Source: Clostridia bacterium (GTDB lineage: Bacteria > Bacillota > Clostridia > UMGS1810). From it: 64,000 nucleotides of DNA. Below, in pieces: positions 7,957 through 19,169 of this stretch. How positions within the stretch are numbered: position 1 is the stretch's first letter; each line of letters opens with the position of its first letter. Position numbers and translations under genes: made by a program. The notes beneath the pieces were generated by a model. The model saw only the letters and a program-made list of their open reading frames with translations. It ran no database searches and was not told the DNA's origin. The stretch covers positions 55,624 through 119,623 of the forward strand of contig JAFSCF010000007.1 in NCBI GenBank assembly GCA_017436905.1, given 5' to 3'.

Positions 7957-9522
7957 ATGAAAAACGTAAAGAAAATTCTCAGTATTTCGCTCGTAGCAGT
8001 AATGGCAGTTTCGATGTTTACCGGCTGTGGAGATGACACTGCTACCTCAGGTGAGAGAAAACTCACATATTGGCTCGGAAACAGCGTTTCTTCAGCGGTT
8101 TCTGACTATAATGATGCAGTAGCATTACAGAAAATGCAGGAAAGCATCGGTATTGAGGTTGAATTTATACATCCCTCATCAGCGCTTTGGGAAGAGCAGT
8201 TCAATATCATGCTTGCATCGGGCGATTTAACAGATATTATCCAGTACAACTGGGGTACAAAGTACAACGGCGGTTATGATGGTGCGCTTAATGATGGCTT
8301 GATTGTTGACTTGTCTGATAAACTCGACAAAATGCCGAACTTCAAAAAAATCCTTGAAGAAAATCCTGATTACGATAAAACCATCAGAACAACTGACGGC
8401 AAACTTCTCTATGTAGCGTCATTCAATAACGACCTTGTAATTAACTCTTCAATGGGTCCGATGATTCGTAAAGACTGGCTTGATAAACTCGGTCTAGAAG
8501 TTCCCGAAACAATTTCTGACTGGTACACAGTTTTGAAAGCATTTAAAGAAAAAGACCCCAACGGCAATGGTCAGGCAGACGAAATCCCGTTTGCATCATA
8601 TAAATCACCTGCATTTAACTGGTTTGCTGCAGCATACGGCACCAAAAAAGGCGATGTATATGTAAAAAATGGCAAAGTAGTATATGGTACAACACAGCCT
8701 GAGTTCAAAGAATTTATTACTGAAATGGCTAAATGGTATAAAGAAGGCCTTATCGATAATGAATTTGCAGCACTTGAAAAGAGCGTTATGGACGCTAATA
8801 TGACAAACGACTTCTCAGGTGCAACCATCGCATACGTAGGCGGCTCAATGGGTGCTTACCTTTCTGCAAAGAAAGACGATCCCAACTATAACCTCGTAGC
8901 AGCACCTTGGCCTGCAAAAACTGCAGGTGCACCCAACTACATCGGTACACAGCTTAACAGAAAAGGCGGCGGCGATGTTGGTTCTGTAATTACTACAAAA
9001 TGTAAAGATATCGACCTTGCGCTTGAATTTATAGACTATTCATTCGGCGAAGAAGCAACAGACTTCCAGAACTGGGGAGTTGAGGGTGAAACATACACAG
9101 TTGAAAACGGCGAGAAAAAATTCACCGATTTCATTATGAAAAACCCCGAGGGCAAATCGCCTACACAGGCAATTAACCCGATTGCATTTACTGCATACGG
9201 CACACCTCCAAGAGTTGTCGATGGTGCAGCATACTCACAGATTCAGTATAGTATGCCTCAGCAGGCAGAGGCTTCTGTGCTCTGGTCAAAAGGTGACGAT
9301 AGCCTTATGACAGACCTCTGGCCTATGACAGCCGAAGAAAAAGAGCGTGTTTCTGCTATTAAAACAGAAATGACCGCTTACGAAGACGAAATGTACACAA
9401 AAATGGTTATGGGTATAGAACCTGTAGAAAAATTTGAACAGTTCGTTGCTGAAATGGAAAAATTCGGTGTTAAAGAACTTGAATCACTTTACCAGACAGC
9501 ATACGACAGATTTATGAAATAA
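7957..9522 (+). CDS. Extracellular sugar-binding lipoprotein of the Lpl/Ytc importer
   Basis: 521 residues. A lipoprotein signal ends in the lipobox FTGC with Cys24 as the lipidated residue. The body is a family-1 extracellular solute-binding fold (WLGNSVSSAVSDYND, then DPNGNGQADEIPF, a Ca-binding-like loop found in the large binding proteins of this importer group). It captures the sugar at the cell surface and delivers it to the two permeases encoded upstream. An AAAGGAAAGAGG site precedes the ATG. The exact sugar cannot be read from the sequence; the lyases downstream suggest a uronic-acid-containing glycan. Confidence 0.92.
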   Translation: MKNVKKILSISLVAVMAVSMFTGCGDDTATSGERKLTYWLGNSVSSAVSDYNDAVALQKMQESIGIEVEFIHPSSALWEEQFNIMLASGDLTDIIQYNWGTKYNGGYDGALNDGLIVDLSDKLDKMPNFKKILEENPDYDKTIRTTDGKLLYVASFNNDLVINSSMGPMIRKDWLDKLGLEVPETISDWYTVLKAFKEKDPNGNGQADEIPFASYKSPAFNWFAAAYGTKKGDVYVKNGKVVYGTTQPEFKEFITEMAKWYKEGLIDNEFAALEKSVMDANMTNDFSGATIAYVGGSMGAYLSAKKDDPNYNLVAAPWPAKTAGAPNYIGTQLNRKGGGDVGSVITTKCKDIDLALEFIDYSFGEEATDFQNWGVEGETYTVENGEKKFTDFIMKNPEGKSPTQAINPIAFTAYGTPPRVVDGAAYSQIQYSMPQQAEASVLWSKGDDSLMTDLWPMTAEEKERVSAIKTEMTAYEDEMYTKMVMGIEPVEKFEQFVAEMEKFGVKELESLYQTAYDRFMK

Positions 9523-9566
9523 TTAATTATTAATTATAAATTAAAGTTAAGAAAGGGAATGTTAAA

Positions 9567-12161
9567 ATGAAAAGATTTTTATCAATTCTTTTGGCATCTT
9601 TGCTTATCATTAGCAGTTTTTCAACCATTGCGTTGGCTGAAGATGCACTCGTTTTTGAACTCGTTTTTGATATGCTTGAAGGCGGCGTTGTTAAAGCAGG
9701 CGCAAAAGTTCAGTTTAATGTAGAAGCGGCTGACAATGCAACAGTTACTTACTACAACAACGGTGTAGAGGTAACACCTACAATCGTAACAACAGACGAT
9801 GCCGAAACAGCAGGTCTTGCACAGACAGTTGCATTACCTGTTAATGCAGGCATAAACAAATTCACCGCAAAAGTTGGCGACACAGAATCTGCTGCTATAA
9901 CAGTAAAATCTTATGCTTATAATAATGTAGAAACAATAATAGATGAGGCAGAACTCCTTAGCGATACAAACGCAACAACATTTGAATCTGTTGATGTAGC
10001 CAACCGAACAGGCGTTTTAAAACTTACTGCAGCTGGTCGTGCTACAGCAAATCAAAATGTGGCTACTGTTGCAGGCGGAACGGTTGAGGTTACTTTTGAT
10101 GCATATTTTAATGAGTTCCACACCGGCGGTAGCGGATATGCTGCATTAATGGGTCCGTATTATTATATTAATACAACTGTTGAAGGTCTGGAAGGTAAAA
10201 ACATCGAAAACGGAATGAACCAGTTTGCTGTAATAAACAGTGATGGTACGCTTACGTATCCTTACACTAAAGGCGAACTTAATAAAGTCTTTAAATTTGA
10301 AACAGGAAAATGGTATAATATCTCTTACTATATAGACACCAACACCCAGAAATTCTCTTACTATATTGACGGTGTTTTGTATGCCGCTGATTTGGGATTT
10401 AGAACATTCAGCACAAGTTCTTATGATATAGATGGCGATGATGTAAAAGATACAGTTGAAATTCCAAGCGAAACCCAGACTTTCAGCAAAGTAAATACTG
10501 TTTGGGCAAATATGTGGAATAACAATGATAACGCATTCTATATCGACAATTTTGCAATGAATACACAGTCAGTTGGCGTTCCTTCAATTGCTATTGACGA
10601 AACCTTAACAGGCGATGTTGAAGCAGGAACAAAAATACCTGTAACAGTTGATTATCTTTTAAATGGACAGAAAGTAGTTGCAAACATCAACGGTGTAAAC
10701 ACAGAATTAACTGCTGAAAATGGTGCGTACAACATAATAGTTCCTGCAGGTCCGGCAACAATTTATGCGGCAATCTTAAATGCAGACGGCGCAGTTGCTT
10801 CTAACCTTTATACGGGAAAACCAATTAAAAGCGGCACAGTTTATACAAATGTTTCCTCCATTTCGATTGATAATAATATTAGCGGTGACGTTCCTGTAGG
10901 TTCCAAAATCCTTGTTACAACAAAGAACATTGCCGCAGGCAATAAAATTTACGCATATGTAAATGGTGTTGAACAAGAATTAACTGCTGATGCACAAGGC
11001 AATTATTCTGTTGCAGTGCCTGCAGGATACAACAGCATTTATGCTGCGGTTAAAGATTCTGATGGTGATATTGCCAAAGATTTTGACGGCAATGACATAG
11101 TAACGGACGAAATAACATTATATGGTCTTTCTTTAGATGCTGATACAACTGAAAACTATGAAACTATTGTGACTGATGATTTTTCCGCTTTTACAATAGA
11201 CACAGAAAAACTCGAAATTTCAGGCGCCAACGTTAGTTTTAATCTCGGTTCCAATAATGCAATAGCAAATGGATTTATAGCCGAAGCAGATACAAATAAC
11301 GATGGTAACACAGATGCTGTAAAACTCGTACGTAAATGGTATGACAAGGATAACGGAGACGGAACTACCACATCTACCGATAGCGGCGCTGTCACAGCAT
11401 ATGTTAGCAACGCTTTGACCTATACAGAATTTAGCGTAGATTATAAATTTGAAGGCGATTTTTCAAAACTTAACAATTCCGCAGCAATAAACAATTCCTT
11501 TATTTCCATTAAAGCGAAAGATGCAAACGGCACCAATGACCGCTGGTATTATCCGTTTGGAATTTCTAAATCAACCACCCCGAGTTTAATACTCAGAGTC
11601 GGCACTGCAGAAAATACACCTAAAGATGTTATAATAAGCGACATAGACCTTACGCAATGGCATAAGTATGGCGTGATTGTAGACCCTGCTACAGATAAAG
11701 TTTGGTTATACATTGATGGAATTTTAAGATTATCAGGTTTATTCTGCAATACTGCCGGAACAACAAACTACGATATTGCTAGGGTTTTGTACCCTAATGC
11801 AAATTTGCCCAAAATGGCATCCGGTGGTCAAATGATTGGATATATAGATAATTATTCTTATTGCGGTGTAAAGAACAGTGTTGGTGACACAGCCGCTTTT
11901 GCTGCCAAACCAACCGCAGTATATACCAATGATACTGCTAATGGTATAGGTGTTATTGTTGATAACCTTACAGTAAAACCTGCTAATCTTGCAGTAATTG
12001 CAGATTTGGGTGCTAATGGCTATCAGGTACAGACATTTGATGCTTCTGCTACAAGTGGATATAAATATTTCGCATTTAAAAATCCTGCAAGCAAAATTAT
12101 GGTTTGGGATTGGAACACACTTTGCCCGATTAGTGATGTTATTATTCCTTCTGCCGAATGA
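9567..12161 (+). CDS. Secreted multi-domain protein with lectin-like and Ig-like modules
   Basis: 864 residues beginning with a signal peptide that should be cut after about residue 24 (STIALA). No catalytic domain was recognised. The layout appears to be an Ig-like region; a LamG/concanavalin-like region near residues 120-330; two related Ig-like repeats near 345-520 (GTKIPVTVDYLLNGQKV and GSKILVTTKNIAAGNKI); a second LamG-like region near 530-770; and a final module of about 85 residues (VYTNDTANGIGVIVDNLTV to IMVWDWNTLCPI). That final module recurs at the end of the interrupted lyase downstream. It is 44 bases after the binding protein and probably in the same transcript. A surface glycan-binding role is inference. 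Confidence 0.8.
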   Translation: MKRFLSILLASLLIISSFSTIALAEDALVFELVFDMLEGGVVKAGAKVQFNVEAADNATVTYYNNGVEVTPTIVTTDDAETAGLAQTVALPVNAGINKFTAKVGDTESAAITVKSYAYNNVETIIDEAELLSDTNATTFESVDVANRTGVLKLTAAGRATANQNVATVAGGTVEVTFDAYFNEFHTGGSGYAALMGPYYYINTTVEGLEGKNIENGMNQFAVINSDGTLTYPYTKGELNKVFKFETGKWYNISYYIDTNTQKFSYYIDGVLYAADLGFRTFSTSSYDIDGDDVKDTVEIPSETQTFSKVNTVWANMWNNNDNAFYIDNFAMNTQSVGVPSIAIDETLTGDVEAGTKIPVTVDYLLNGQKVVANINGVNTELTAENGAYNIIVPAGPATIYAAILNADGAVASNLYTGKPIKSGTVYTNVSSISIDNNISGDVPVGSKILVTTKNIAAGNKIYAYVNGVEQELTADAQGNYSVAVPAGYNSIYAAVKDSDGDIAKDFDGNDIVTDEITLYGLSLDADTTENYETIVTDDFSAFTIDTEKLEISGANVSFNLGSNNAIANGFIAEADTNNDGNTDAVKLVRKWYDKDNGDGTTTSTDSGAVTAYVSNALTYTEFSVDYKFEGDFSKLNNSAAINNSFISIKAKDANGTNDRWYYPFGISKSTTPSLILRVGTAENTPKDVIISDIDLTQWHKYGVIVDPATDKVWLYIDGILRLSGLFCNTAGTTNYDIARVLYPNANLPKMASGGQMIGYIDNYSYCGVKNSVGDTAAFAAKPTAVYTNDTANGIGVIVDNLTVKPANLAVIADLGANGYQVQTFDASATSGYKYFAFKNPASKIMVWDWNTLCPISDVIIPSAE

Positions 12162-12204
12162 TAATCATTATGTAATATTTTTTAAGGACAGATACTTATA
12201 TTAG

Positions 12205-12236
12205 AACCGCAAGAGGACTTTCCTCTTGCGGTTTCA
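12205..12236 (+). terminator. Terminator closing the importer operon
   Basis: The stem AACCGCAAGAGGA / TCCTCTTGCGGTT (13 bp, 3-nt loop) is followed by a T-rich stretch. Confidence 0.85.
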
Positions 12237-12283
12237 TATATTCCGATTTTGATTTCCTCTTTCTGTAAATATAAAATGAAAGA

Positions 12284-12312
12284 TTGACTCTGATACTGCG
12301 CTACTGTAAAAT
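12284..12312 (+). promoter_or_regulatory. Promoter of the first heparinase-like gene
   Basis: TTGACT, 17-bp spacer, TAAAAT. The -35 box sits in a 16-nt block AAAATGAAAGATTGAC (12273-12288) that is repeated exactly before the SLH gene at 17407. Confidence 0.75.
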
Positions 12313-12359
12313 TATAATATGGGTACTATTACTCTTTATTGGCAGAAGGAGAATGATTA

Positions 12360-15300
12360 ATGAAGAAATTTATTTCTTTTATATGTGCATTCACGATACT
12401 GTTTATGCAGGCTTATGCCTCGACGGAATTTGTGTTTTCGGGCGACTTAAACACTTTAGCAACGCTCGTTGTTGAGTGCGAGGATTTAACAGATTATGAC
12501 GCAAGTATAGTGTCTGTTAAAGAATTGGGCGGCGCATCCGGCGGCAAGGTGCTTGCAATCAGCGCAGATGCACACAATATGGCTGATTCAAATGGTAAGA
12601 TAAATGTTGAAAATTACGACATTCGATACGTTGCCGACATAACCGAATATGGTGCATACAATATTTGGGTGAGAATACGCACTAAAGATTCAATTTACTT
12701 TGCTATTGACGATGGTGCATACTCTGCATACAGTGCAGGAAAAACTGCAAACACGGTTGACTGCGTTGATCCTAACTACACATGGCGAAAACTCGGTACT
12801 CGCTACAAAGAGCCTGGCGATACACTCGAAATCCGTGCTGCACATAGATATAAAGACAATCAACTCGACAAAATAATCATCACTACCGACAATACATTTC
12901 AGCCTGCAGGCGATTTGTCTTCGGGTGTTTCAGGTCCTGATGCTGTTCCTACGGGCGATACAACTCTTTTTTATCCGATTTCATCTATCGCCGTGCCTGA
13001 GGGACACCCCAGAGTTTACATAACTGCCGACAAAGTTGCAGAACTTAGAGAAAATGCAAAGCAACCCGAAATGGCACCTTTTATAAAAAGTATGAGCAAT
13101 CAGGCACGTCGGTCGGTAGCGTCTGAGCAGGATAATTCATACGACCCGTCTGTTCCTGCACGTCTGCGTGGCAGGGCGATGTGGTATTTGCTCGGCTATG
13201 CTGACGAGGAGCACGGCAAAGAAACCATTGCGCATTGCATAAATTACTTAAAAACTGCGGTCTACCCTAATGTGGGAGATATTACCCGACAGATTGGCGA
13301 CCAGATGGAGGCTACTGCCATCGTTTACGACTGGCTGTACGACCTGCTTACAGAAGAACAAAAGAAACTCATTATATCAAAACTAAAAGACCTCGCCATA
13401 CAGAAAGAAATCGGCTATCCGCCCGTTGGCAACGTTGTATACGGGCACAACGGCGAAAGAGAAATCTTTCAGGATATGCTATCTGCGGGTATTGCCATAT
13501 ACGACGAAGACACCGAACTTTTTAACCTCGCCGCAGGAATGTATGAAAAGATGGTGCCGTCAAGACAACTTTTTAACGCAACCGGAAACCACCCCTCGGG
13601 CGACGCTTACGGCACATGGCGTCTGCATTGCGAACTTATGTCTGAAATGCTGCTTGAACCGATTGGTGTTCCTATAGAGAGCAGAGTCGGCAAAGACATA
13701 TGGAATGTTCCCTTGCGCTGGATTTATTCACGCAAGCCCACAGGCGGCGTATTCCGTGAGGGCGACACTACTACTCCTAAATATTTTACATATCAGTTAA
13801 ACCGCACGCCTGCTATGATGGCGATTATATCAAATATGTACCCCGATGCGCCGTACAATTCGTTGATTTACGGCGAATGGCTTATGAACGAAAGCCTTAC
13901 CAACTGGGCATCTATGCCGTTTTATATGCTGCTTTTGTGGGATAAGGACAACCCCAACGTGGCAGACTTCGGCAGCGATATGCCGCTTACGTACTATTCC
14001 ACATATCCGCTTACACAGATGTATGCACGCACAAGTTGGCAAAAGGGCATAGACGCACCTACGGCTATGGCGTATATGCAGGGCCGCGAAAAACTTACCG
14101 ATATACACGACCACCCCGACCTCGGCTCGTTTCAGATTTTCTATAAAGGCACGCTTGCAAACGACTCTGTCGGCGGTGATGGCGGCGGATGGATTACCGA
14201 GATGGACTCCAACTGGGCACGCCGTTCCATATCGCATAACCTTGTAACTGTTAAAGACCCCGACGAGGTGTTTTTTAAAAACTTCTATTCGTGGGATACA
14301 GATTGGACAGTTGTTGCAAACGATGGCGGTCAGGACTGGCGCAATATTCTTGATGCACGTTTCCAAACGACGTATGACGACCTTATAAACCGCAAACAAC
14401 TTGCCGAAACAGAGGGTATATATGTAGGCCCTAATGAATACACGCCTGAATTTTCGTACTTACAGACGGACATTACAAACGCTTATTCAGGCAAAAGAGT
14501 AAATGCCGATACGGGAGCACTGTTGCAAGACGACCTTGATTTTGAAAATGTTTCGGGTACAGTTGTTACACGTGCTGATATTTTCGATGCACTTGGAATG
14601 GAAAATCCGTATGACGATTTCTTTGCAGAATTTGACGAAAAATACCCCGTTGTTCCGAAAATTTCGGATAACACTCGTTCAATGGTGTTTATAGATTTAT
14701 TTAACGACGACTACCCCGCTGCGTTCATCTGCTTTGATAAGGTAGACTCCACAAACGCAAGTTTTGAGAAAAACTAGCTTCTTCATATGCTTGAAAAGCC
14801 CACTGTTGATGGCAACACCACTACCGTTACACGGAAGGAATTCGGTCATAACGGCAAGATGGTCGTTAAAACGTTGCTGCCGGAAAACCCCGACATTCAA
14901 ATTATCGGCGGTGAGGGAAAAGGCACTTGGGTAGACGGAAAAAACTATGGCGATATAACCGATGGCGCAGACGAAGGCGGCGGCTGGAGAATAGAAATAT
15001 CTCCGTCTGTTGCCGCTGAGCAGGATTTGTTTTTAAACGCTATGTATGTAACAGACTACGACCGCAACTTACCTGAATTGCCTATGTATATGGAAGAGTC
15101 GGGTAACTATGTGGGTGTAACTGTTATGGATAGAGTTGTTATGTTTGCAAAAGATGCAAACGACTCAACAAGCGTATTTACACTTGATATACGTGATAAC
15201 AACAATGGTGGCGATATGTCTGTAATGGTAGCAGACGTTGCCCCCGGTGTATGGACGGTTAAAGGCGGCAACAAAACGCAGTATATAGAGGTAACGGACG

Positions 15301-17201
15301 AGCAGTGTGCGCTTTACTTTAAGGGTGCTCACGGTGAATATATTATCAGCAAAGATGCTGGGACTGTTGCAGATAAAATCAATTACCCCAAAGCAGAAAA
15401 ACCTGCTATAGGCGATTACCAGATATATGGCTCGGACGGGCTTTTCCGCTACCAGAAATCGCCCACAAAACTTATTGACGGTGTGCCGTATCTTGCGGCA
15501 GAGGACTACCTGCCCTACTATGGTGCAGAGGTTACATCAAACGCAGACGGCGGCGTAACTGTTAAAGTGGGCACTTTAAAAAGCGCTACCTTGTGGCCCG
15601 ACACTACCAGAGCACTTATAAACGGTCAGGAATCTAAAATTGCAAACGAGCCAAAGTTGATTGACGGAAAACTCTACATTTGCCCTGCCGATATTGAAGA
15701 CACCATTAATTGCAATATTGAGTACGATGAAATTGCGTATGTTATGAAGATAAACAAACTTGACGAGGAAGAGGAGCCTTCCAATGTGCTTATAGAACTT
15801 GCAACATACGCAGAAAATTCTATTCCAACAGGCACAAAAATTTATGCTGATGTCAAAATGCTCACCGAAGGACAGAGAGTAATGTTTATCACCGACGGCA
15901 CAAAAGCAGATGCCGCTGTTGACGAAAAATACCGTTACTACACAAGACTTAACTCCGGCTGGCATGAGATTAGTGCGGCCATCTGCGATGAACACGGAAA
16001 TGTTGTTTCTCAAACAGAGCCGCAGGCATATTTTGGCATTGATTTCGCCGGTGATGAAACCGTTAAAACAAATCTGGATTTCAGCACGCCGTTTACTTCT
16101 GAGTGGACAGAAAGCGACTATACTGCCGCAGGAGTTATGTATTACACCGTGGATTCATTCGCTGCAAATAAAATTGCAATGGCAAGCGAAAACGGTAACG
16201 ATTATCTGGAACTGGTCGGCTGGGGCGATAAATTTACTGATCCCAAAGCCACATTTGATGAAAACGGCAATTTGCTTACGGGTAACTATGGCAATCACAC
16301 TCCGTCAATAACCGGTTCAGCAGGTACTTTAAAAGGTACGTTTGATATAAGTTTTGACTGGCGTGCAGACCGAGTAGAGGTTATAAACCAAGACGGCACA
16401 ATTTCTGAAACACGTCTTTTTGCGGATAAAACTACGACATTCAACCAAAAACTTACTGCAATGAGATATTCGTCAGATGTCATAACCGGATTTGAAGAAA
16501 ACAATGCTTCCGGCAGCAATATATTAAGTATGTACGGATATTACAGCAACGATAACTATGTAATGCTGGCACCTTTTGCAGTAACCAATGCAGGAGTTAT
16601 TTCCGCTGTGTATTATGACGGTAATGTAAAAAAATCTGTTACTTTGGATATTGACCCTGCCGAATGGAATAGTTTCCGTGCAGTTGTTGACACATCTACA
16701 AGCAAAATATGGCTGTACGTCAACGACAGACTTATTGCGGCGGGCGATGCACGTGTGCAGGTTGATACCAAGGACAAAAACGACCAGATAATATCAAGTG
16801 AAATTTTGCCCGTTGTATCTATACGCACCCCGCACGCACAGGGACTTAGAATTTACGGAAAAGAAGACGGCGAAAAAGGCTCTGTAAGGTCGTATGTGAA
16901 TGTAGACAATTTCGTTTATAAACTCTATTCCGACGGACTAACTCCAAAGCCTGAAGCCTCAGTTGTAAATGCCACCTCAAACGGTGTAGGCGTTGTGTTT
17001 GAAAATTTTGCAGAAAGCGAAAAAGTTTCTGATTTTGCCGTTATTTCTGCTTCTGCAGATAAATACGAAATCCACCAATTCGACGCAACAAATGCGCCTG
17101 CATATAAATACTTTACATTTAATAATATTGCAGACAGAATATTTATATGGAGTATAGAGAAACTCAAACCCATTAAAAGCCGCATTACAGTTACGGATTA
17201 A
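12360..17201 (+). pseudogene. Heparinase II/III-like secreted lyase, interrupted by an in-frame amber codon
   Basis: One reading frame of about 1,612 codons is broken by a single TAG at 14775-14777 (codon 806). The paralogue at 21906 aligns on both sides (FEKN before, LHMLEKPTVDGNTT after) and has TGG (Trp823) there, so a G-to-A change explains the stop. The order is: signal peptide (about 1-21); carbohydrate-binding-like region; heparinase/alginate-lyase helical toroid (from GHPRVYITADKVAEL, about 213-500); beta-sandwich domain; copper-amine-oxidase-type stalk (about 1020-1135); LamG-like region (about 1220-1520); the C-terminal 85-residue module shared with the 9567 protein. The 3' half has no ribosome site or signal peptide of its own. 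The 805-residue product keeps most of the toroid, so some activity is possible. Confidence 0.85.
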
Positions 17202-17258
17202 TGTGCAAAAAAAGTTGTCTGTTTTTGATTTTGAAAAATCCGTTTTAAAAATGAAAGA

Positions 17259-17288
17259 TTGACACCCCTGCAGGGATTACAGTAAAAT
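17259..17288 (+). promoter_or_regulatory. Promoter of the SLH/lyase operon
   Basis: TTGACA, an 18-bp spacer and TAAAAT. The spacer contains the 10-bp palindrome CCCTGCAGGG, and the 16 nt upstream (17248-17263) match the promoter at 12273 exactly. It should drive 17407 through 27111. Confidence 0.75.
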
Positions 17289-17406
17289 GATATTATCTGA
17301 AATTGCGCTTTGTCTGTATTTTTAACAGAGTGGGTACACAAAGCACGATGTATATATTTCACAGATTAAAAATTGCAAATTTTGTGCAGAGAACGGAGGA
17401 AATTTT

Positions 17407-19155
17407 GTGAAAAAAGTATTTTTAACCACGGCAATTGTAGTGTGCATAATTTGTGCCATGGCGATTACTGCTACTGCTGAAGGCGAGCCGAGTGTTACTG
17501 TTGTAGATAACTGGAATGGTATTGTGGCGGTTTCGGGTACGGCAGAGCCGGGCACGTATGTATCTTTAACGGTGTTTAACCCCAATTATGCTGAAAGCAG
17601 TTTTGCTGCGGGCACTCAGGCGGCAATCGGTCACTATGACGGTGTCGTTGCAAAAGATGCCAACGACTGCGCACACGCAGGCAATTATTGTTTTCATTTT
17701 AAAATAAATGGCGGTGGCGGTGATTATACCATTATTGCAAATGCTGATAACACAAAATTCAGCCAGACTCTTGCTTTTTATCCCGTAACTGCAAAACAGC
17801 AGAGTATTAAGGATATAAATACCGCTGCCAATGCAGGAACTATCAGCGGCGAAATTTTAAATACCGCTATGACCAACTTCTCGCTTAAAGATATACCTCT
17901 GTATGCAGGTACAGATAAAAGTGCCGTTGCAGCGGCGTTAAAAGCGCTTAAACCTGCCGGCGGATTTTTGTGGTCTGCCCCTGCAGATATTGATGCTATG
18001 GCAGTTACTTTAAAAACTGCTTGCCTTATTGCTGCGTATAATACAGATAATTCAGCTGTTCTCACAAGCGAAGGCTCGCTGCTTTATTTAGAAGATATGA
18101 TGGCTCTTTCCGGCACAGACGAACTGGCGGACTATACAAATAAAATTGCTGATAAATCCCTCGTTATGAACGACATTTTTGCTTCCTCATACACAACAAT
18201 CCCACAGATTGAAGAAGCATTCAAAAAATCTGTACGTTTTCGTGTATTGGTAGACTACATTGAACGTGGTTACGGACATATAGCAGGATATTTCACAAAA
18301 TATAATACATATTACACAGAAGTAGGTTTTGACTTCACAACATTTAACGGCATTGCTTCAAAAGGTGAAATTTACTCCGCTGTAGCGGCATCTACAGCAA
18401 GTGACATAATCACACTTGCAAGCGAGTTTAACACGTGGCTGGTTACAAGCGGTTCAGACGCCACCACTTCCGGCGGTGGTGGAGGCAGCATCAGTTTTGG
18501 TGGCGGCGGTGGCTCTGCACCCGATAAAAGTGATGAAGAGACTGAAAAAGAGCCCGAAACACCGGTTGAGCCCGACCCCCCCGCAGAACCCCAAACCCCC
18601 GTTGTTGAAACGGTAGGCGGCTTTGCAGACGTACCCGTTACACATTGGGCGGCAGAGCCTATCAAAGTTCTGGCAGAAGAAGGCATTTTAACAGGCAGAG
18701 GTGACGGCTCGTTCGATATTGACGGCACAATAACAAGAGCAGAACTTATTAAAATCGCCGTAGTGAGTACACTTGGTGAAACAGATGCAACAGCAGAAAA
18801 TCCGTTTACTGATTCTGCAGAGCACTGGGCAAAATCGCACATTGCAACTGCGGTTAAAGCAGGCATTACAACAGGAGTAACAGATAAAGAATTTAACCCC
18901 GACGGTTTAATCACCCGTGAGCAGGCTGCTACAATCCTTTACAGAGCAGTTGTTGCAAAGGGCATTACATTAGAAAAAGCCGGCGAAACATTTGCAGACG
19001 ACGCATCTATAAGCGACTGGGCAAAAGACGCAGTATATGCACTTAAAGCGGCAGGCGTAATATCAGGACGTGACGGCAATAACTTCTGCGCAGGCGAAAG
19101 CCTTACACGTGCAGAGGCTGCAAAACTTGTTTATACGTTAAGAAATTTAAAGTAA
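17407..19155 (+). CDS. Secreted protein anchored by three C-terminal SLH domains
   Basis: 582 residues from a GTG start after GGAGG. A signal peptide is cut near residue 25 (TATA-EG). The N-terminal 340 residues hold a small Ig-like domain and a mostly helical region that was not recognised. A Gly-rich linker and a Pro/Glu-rich spacer (about 353-401) precede three S-layer homology domains: FADVPVTHWAAEPIKVLAEE, FTDSAEHWAKSHIATAVKAG and FADDASISDWAKDAVYALKA. SLH triplets bind pyruvylated secondary wall polymer, so the protein should sit on the cell wall. It is 14 bases before the next SLH-type gene in the same operon. Confidence 0.88.
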   Translation: MKKVFLTTAIVVCIICAMAITATAEGEPSVTVVDNWNGIVAVSGTAEPGTYVSLTVFNPNYAESSFAAGTQAAIGHYDGVVAKDANDCAHAGNYCFHFKINGGGGDYTIIANADNTKFSQTLAFYPVTAKQQSIKDINTAANAGTISGEILNTAMTNFSLKDIPLYAGTDKSAVAAALKALKPAGGFLWSAPADIDAMAVTLKTACLIAAYNTDNSAVLTSEGSLLYLEDMMALSGTDELADYTNKIADKSLVMNDIFASSYTTIPQIEEAFKKSVRFRVLVDYIERGYGHIAGYFTKYNTYYTEVGFDFTTFNGIASKGEIYSAVAASTASDIITLASEFNTWLVTSGSDATTSGGGGGSISFGGGGGSAPDKSDEETEKEPETPVEPDPPAEPQTPVVETVGGFADVPVTHWAAEPIKVLAEEGILTGRGDGSFDIDGTITRAELIKIAVVSTLGETDATAENPFTDSAEHWAKSHIATAVKAGITTGVTDKEFNPDGLITREQAATILYRAVVAKGITLEKAGETFADDASISDWAKDAVYALKAAGVISGRDGNNFCAGESLTRAEAAKLVYTLRNLK

Positions 19156-19169
19156 GGGGGGAGTAGAAA

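Noticed and set aside
14775..14777. Amber codon in the lyase gene as evidence of a reassigned or suppressed TAG code
   Set aside because: TAG ends the pseudouridine synthase gene at 32211 and four genes of the mobile element, so it works as a normal stop. One G-to-A change is the simpler explanation.
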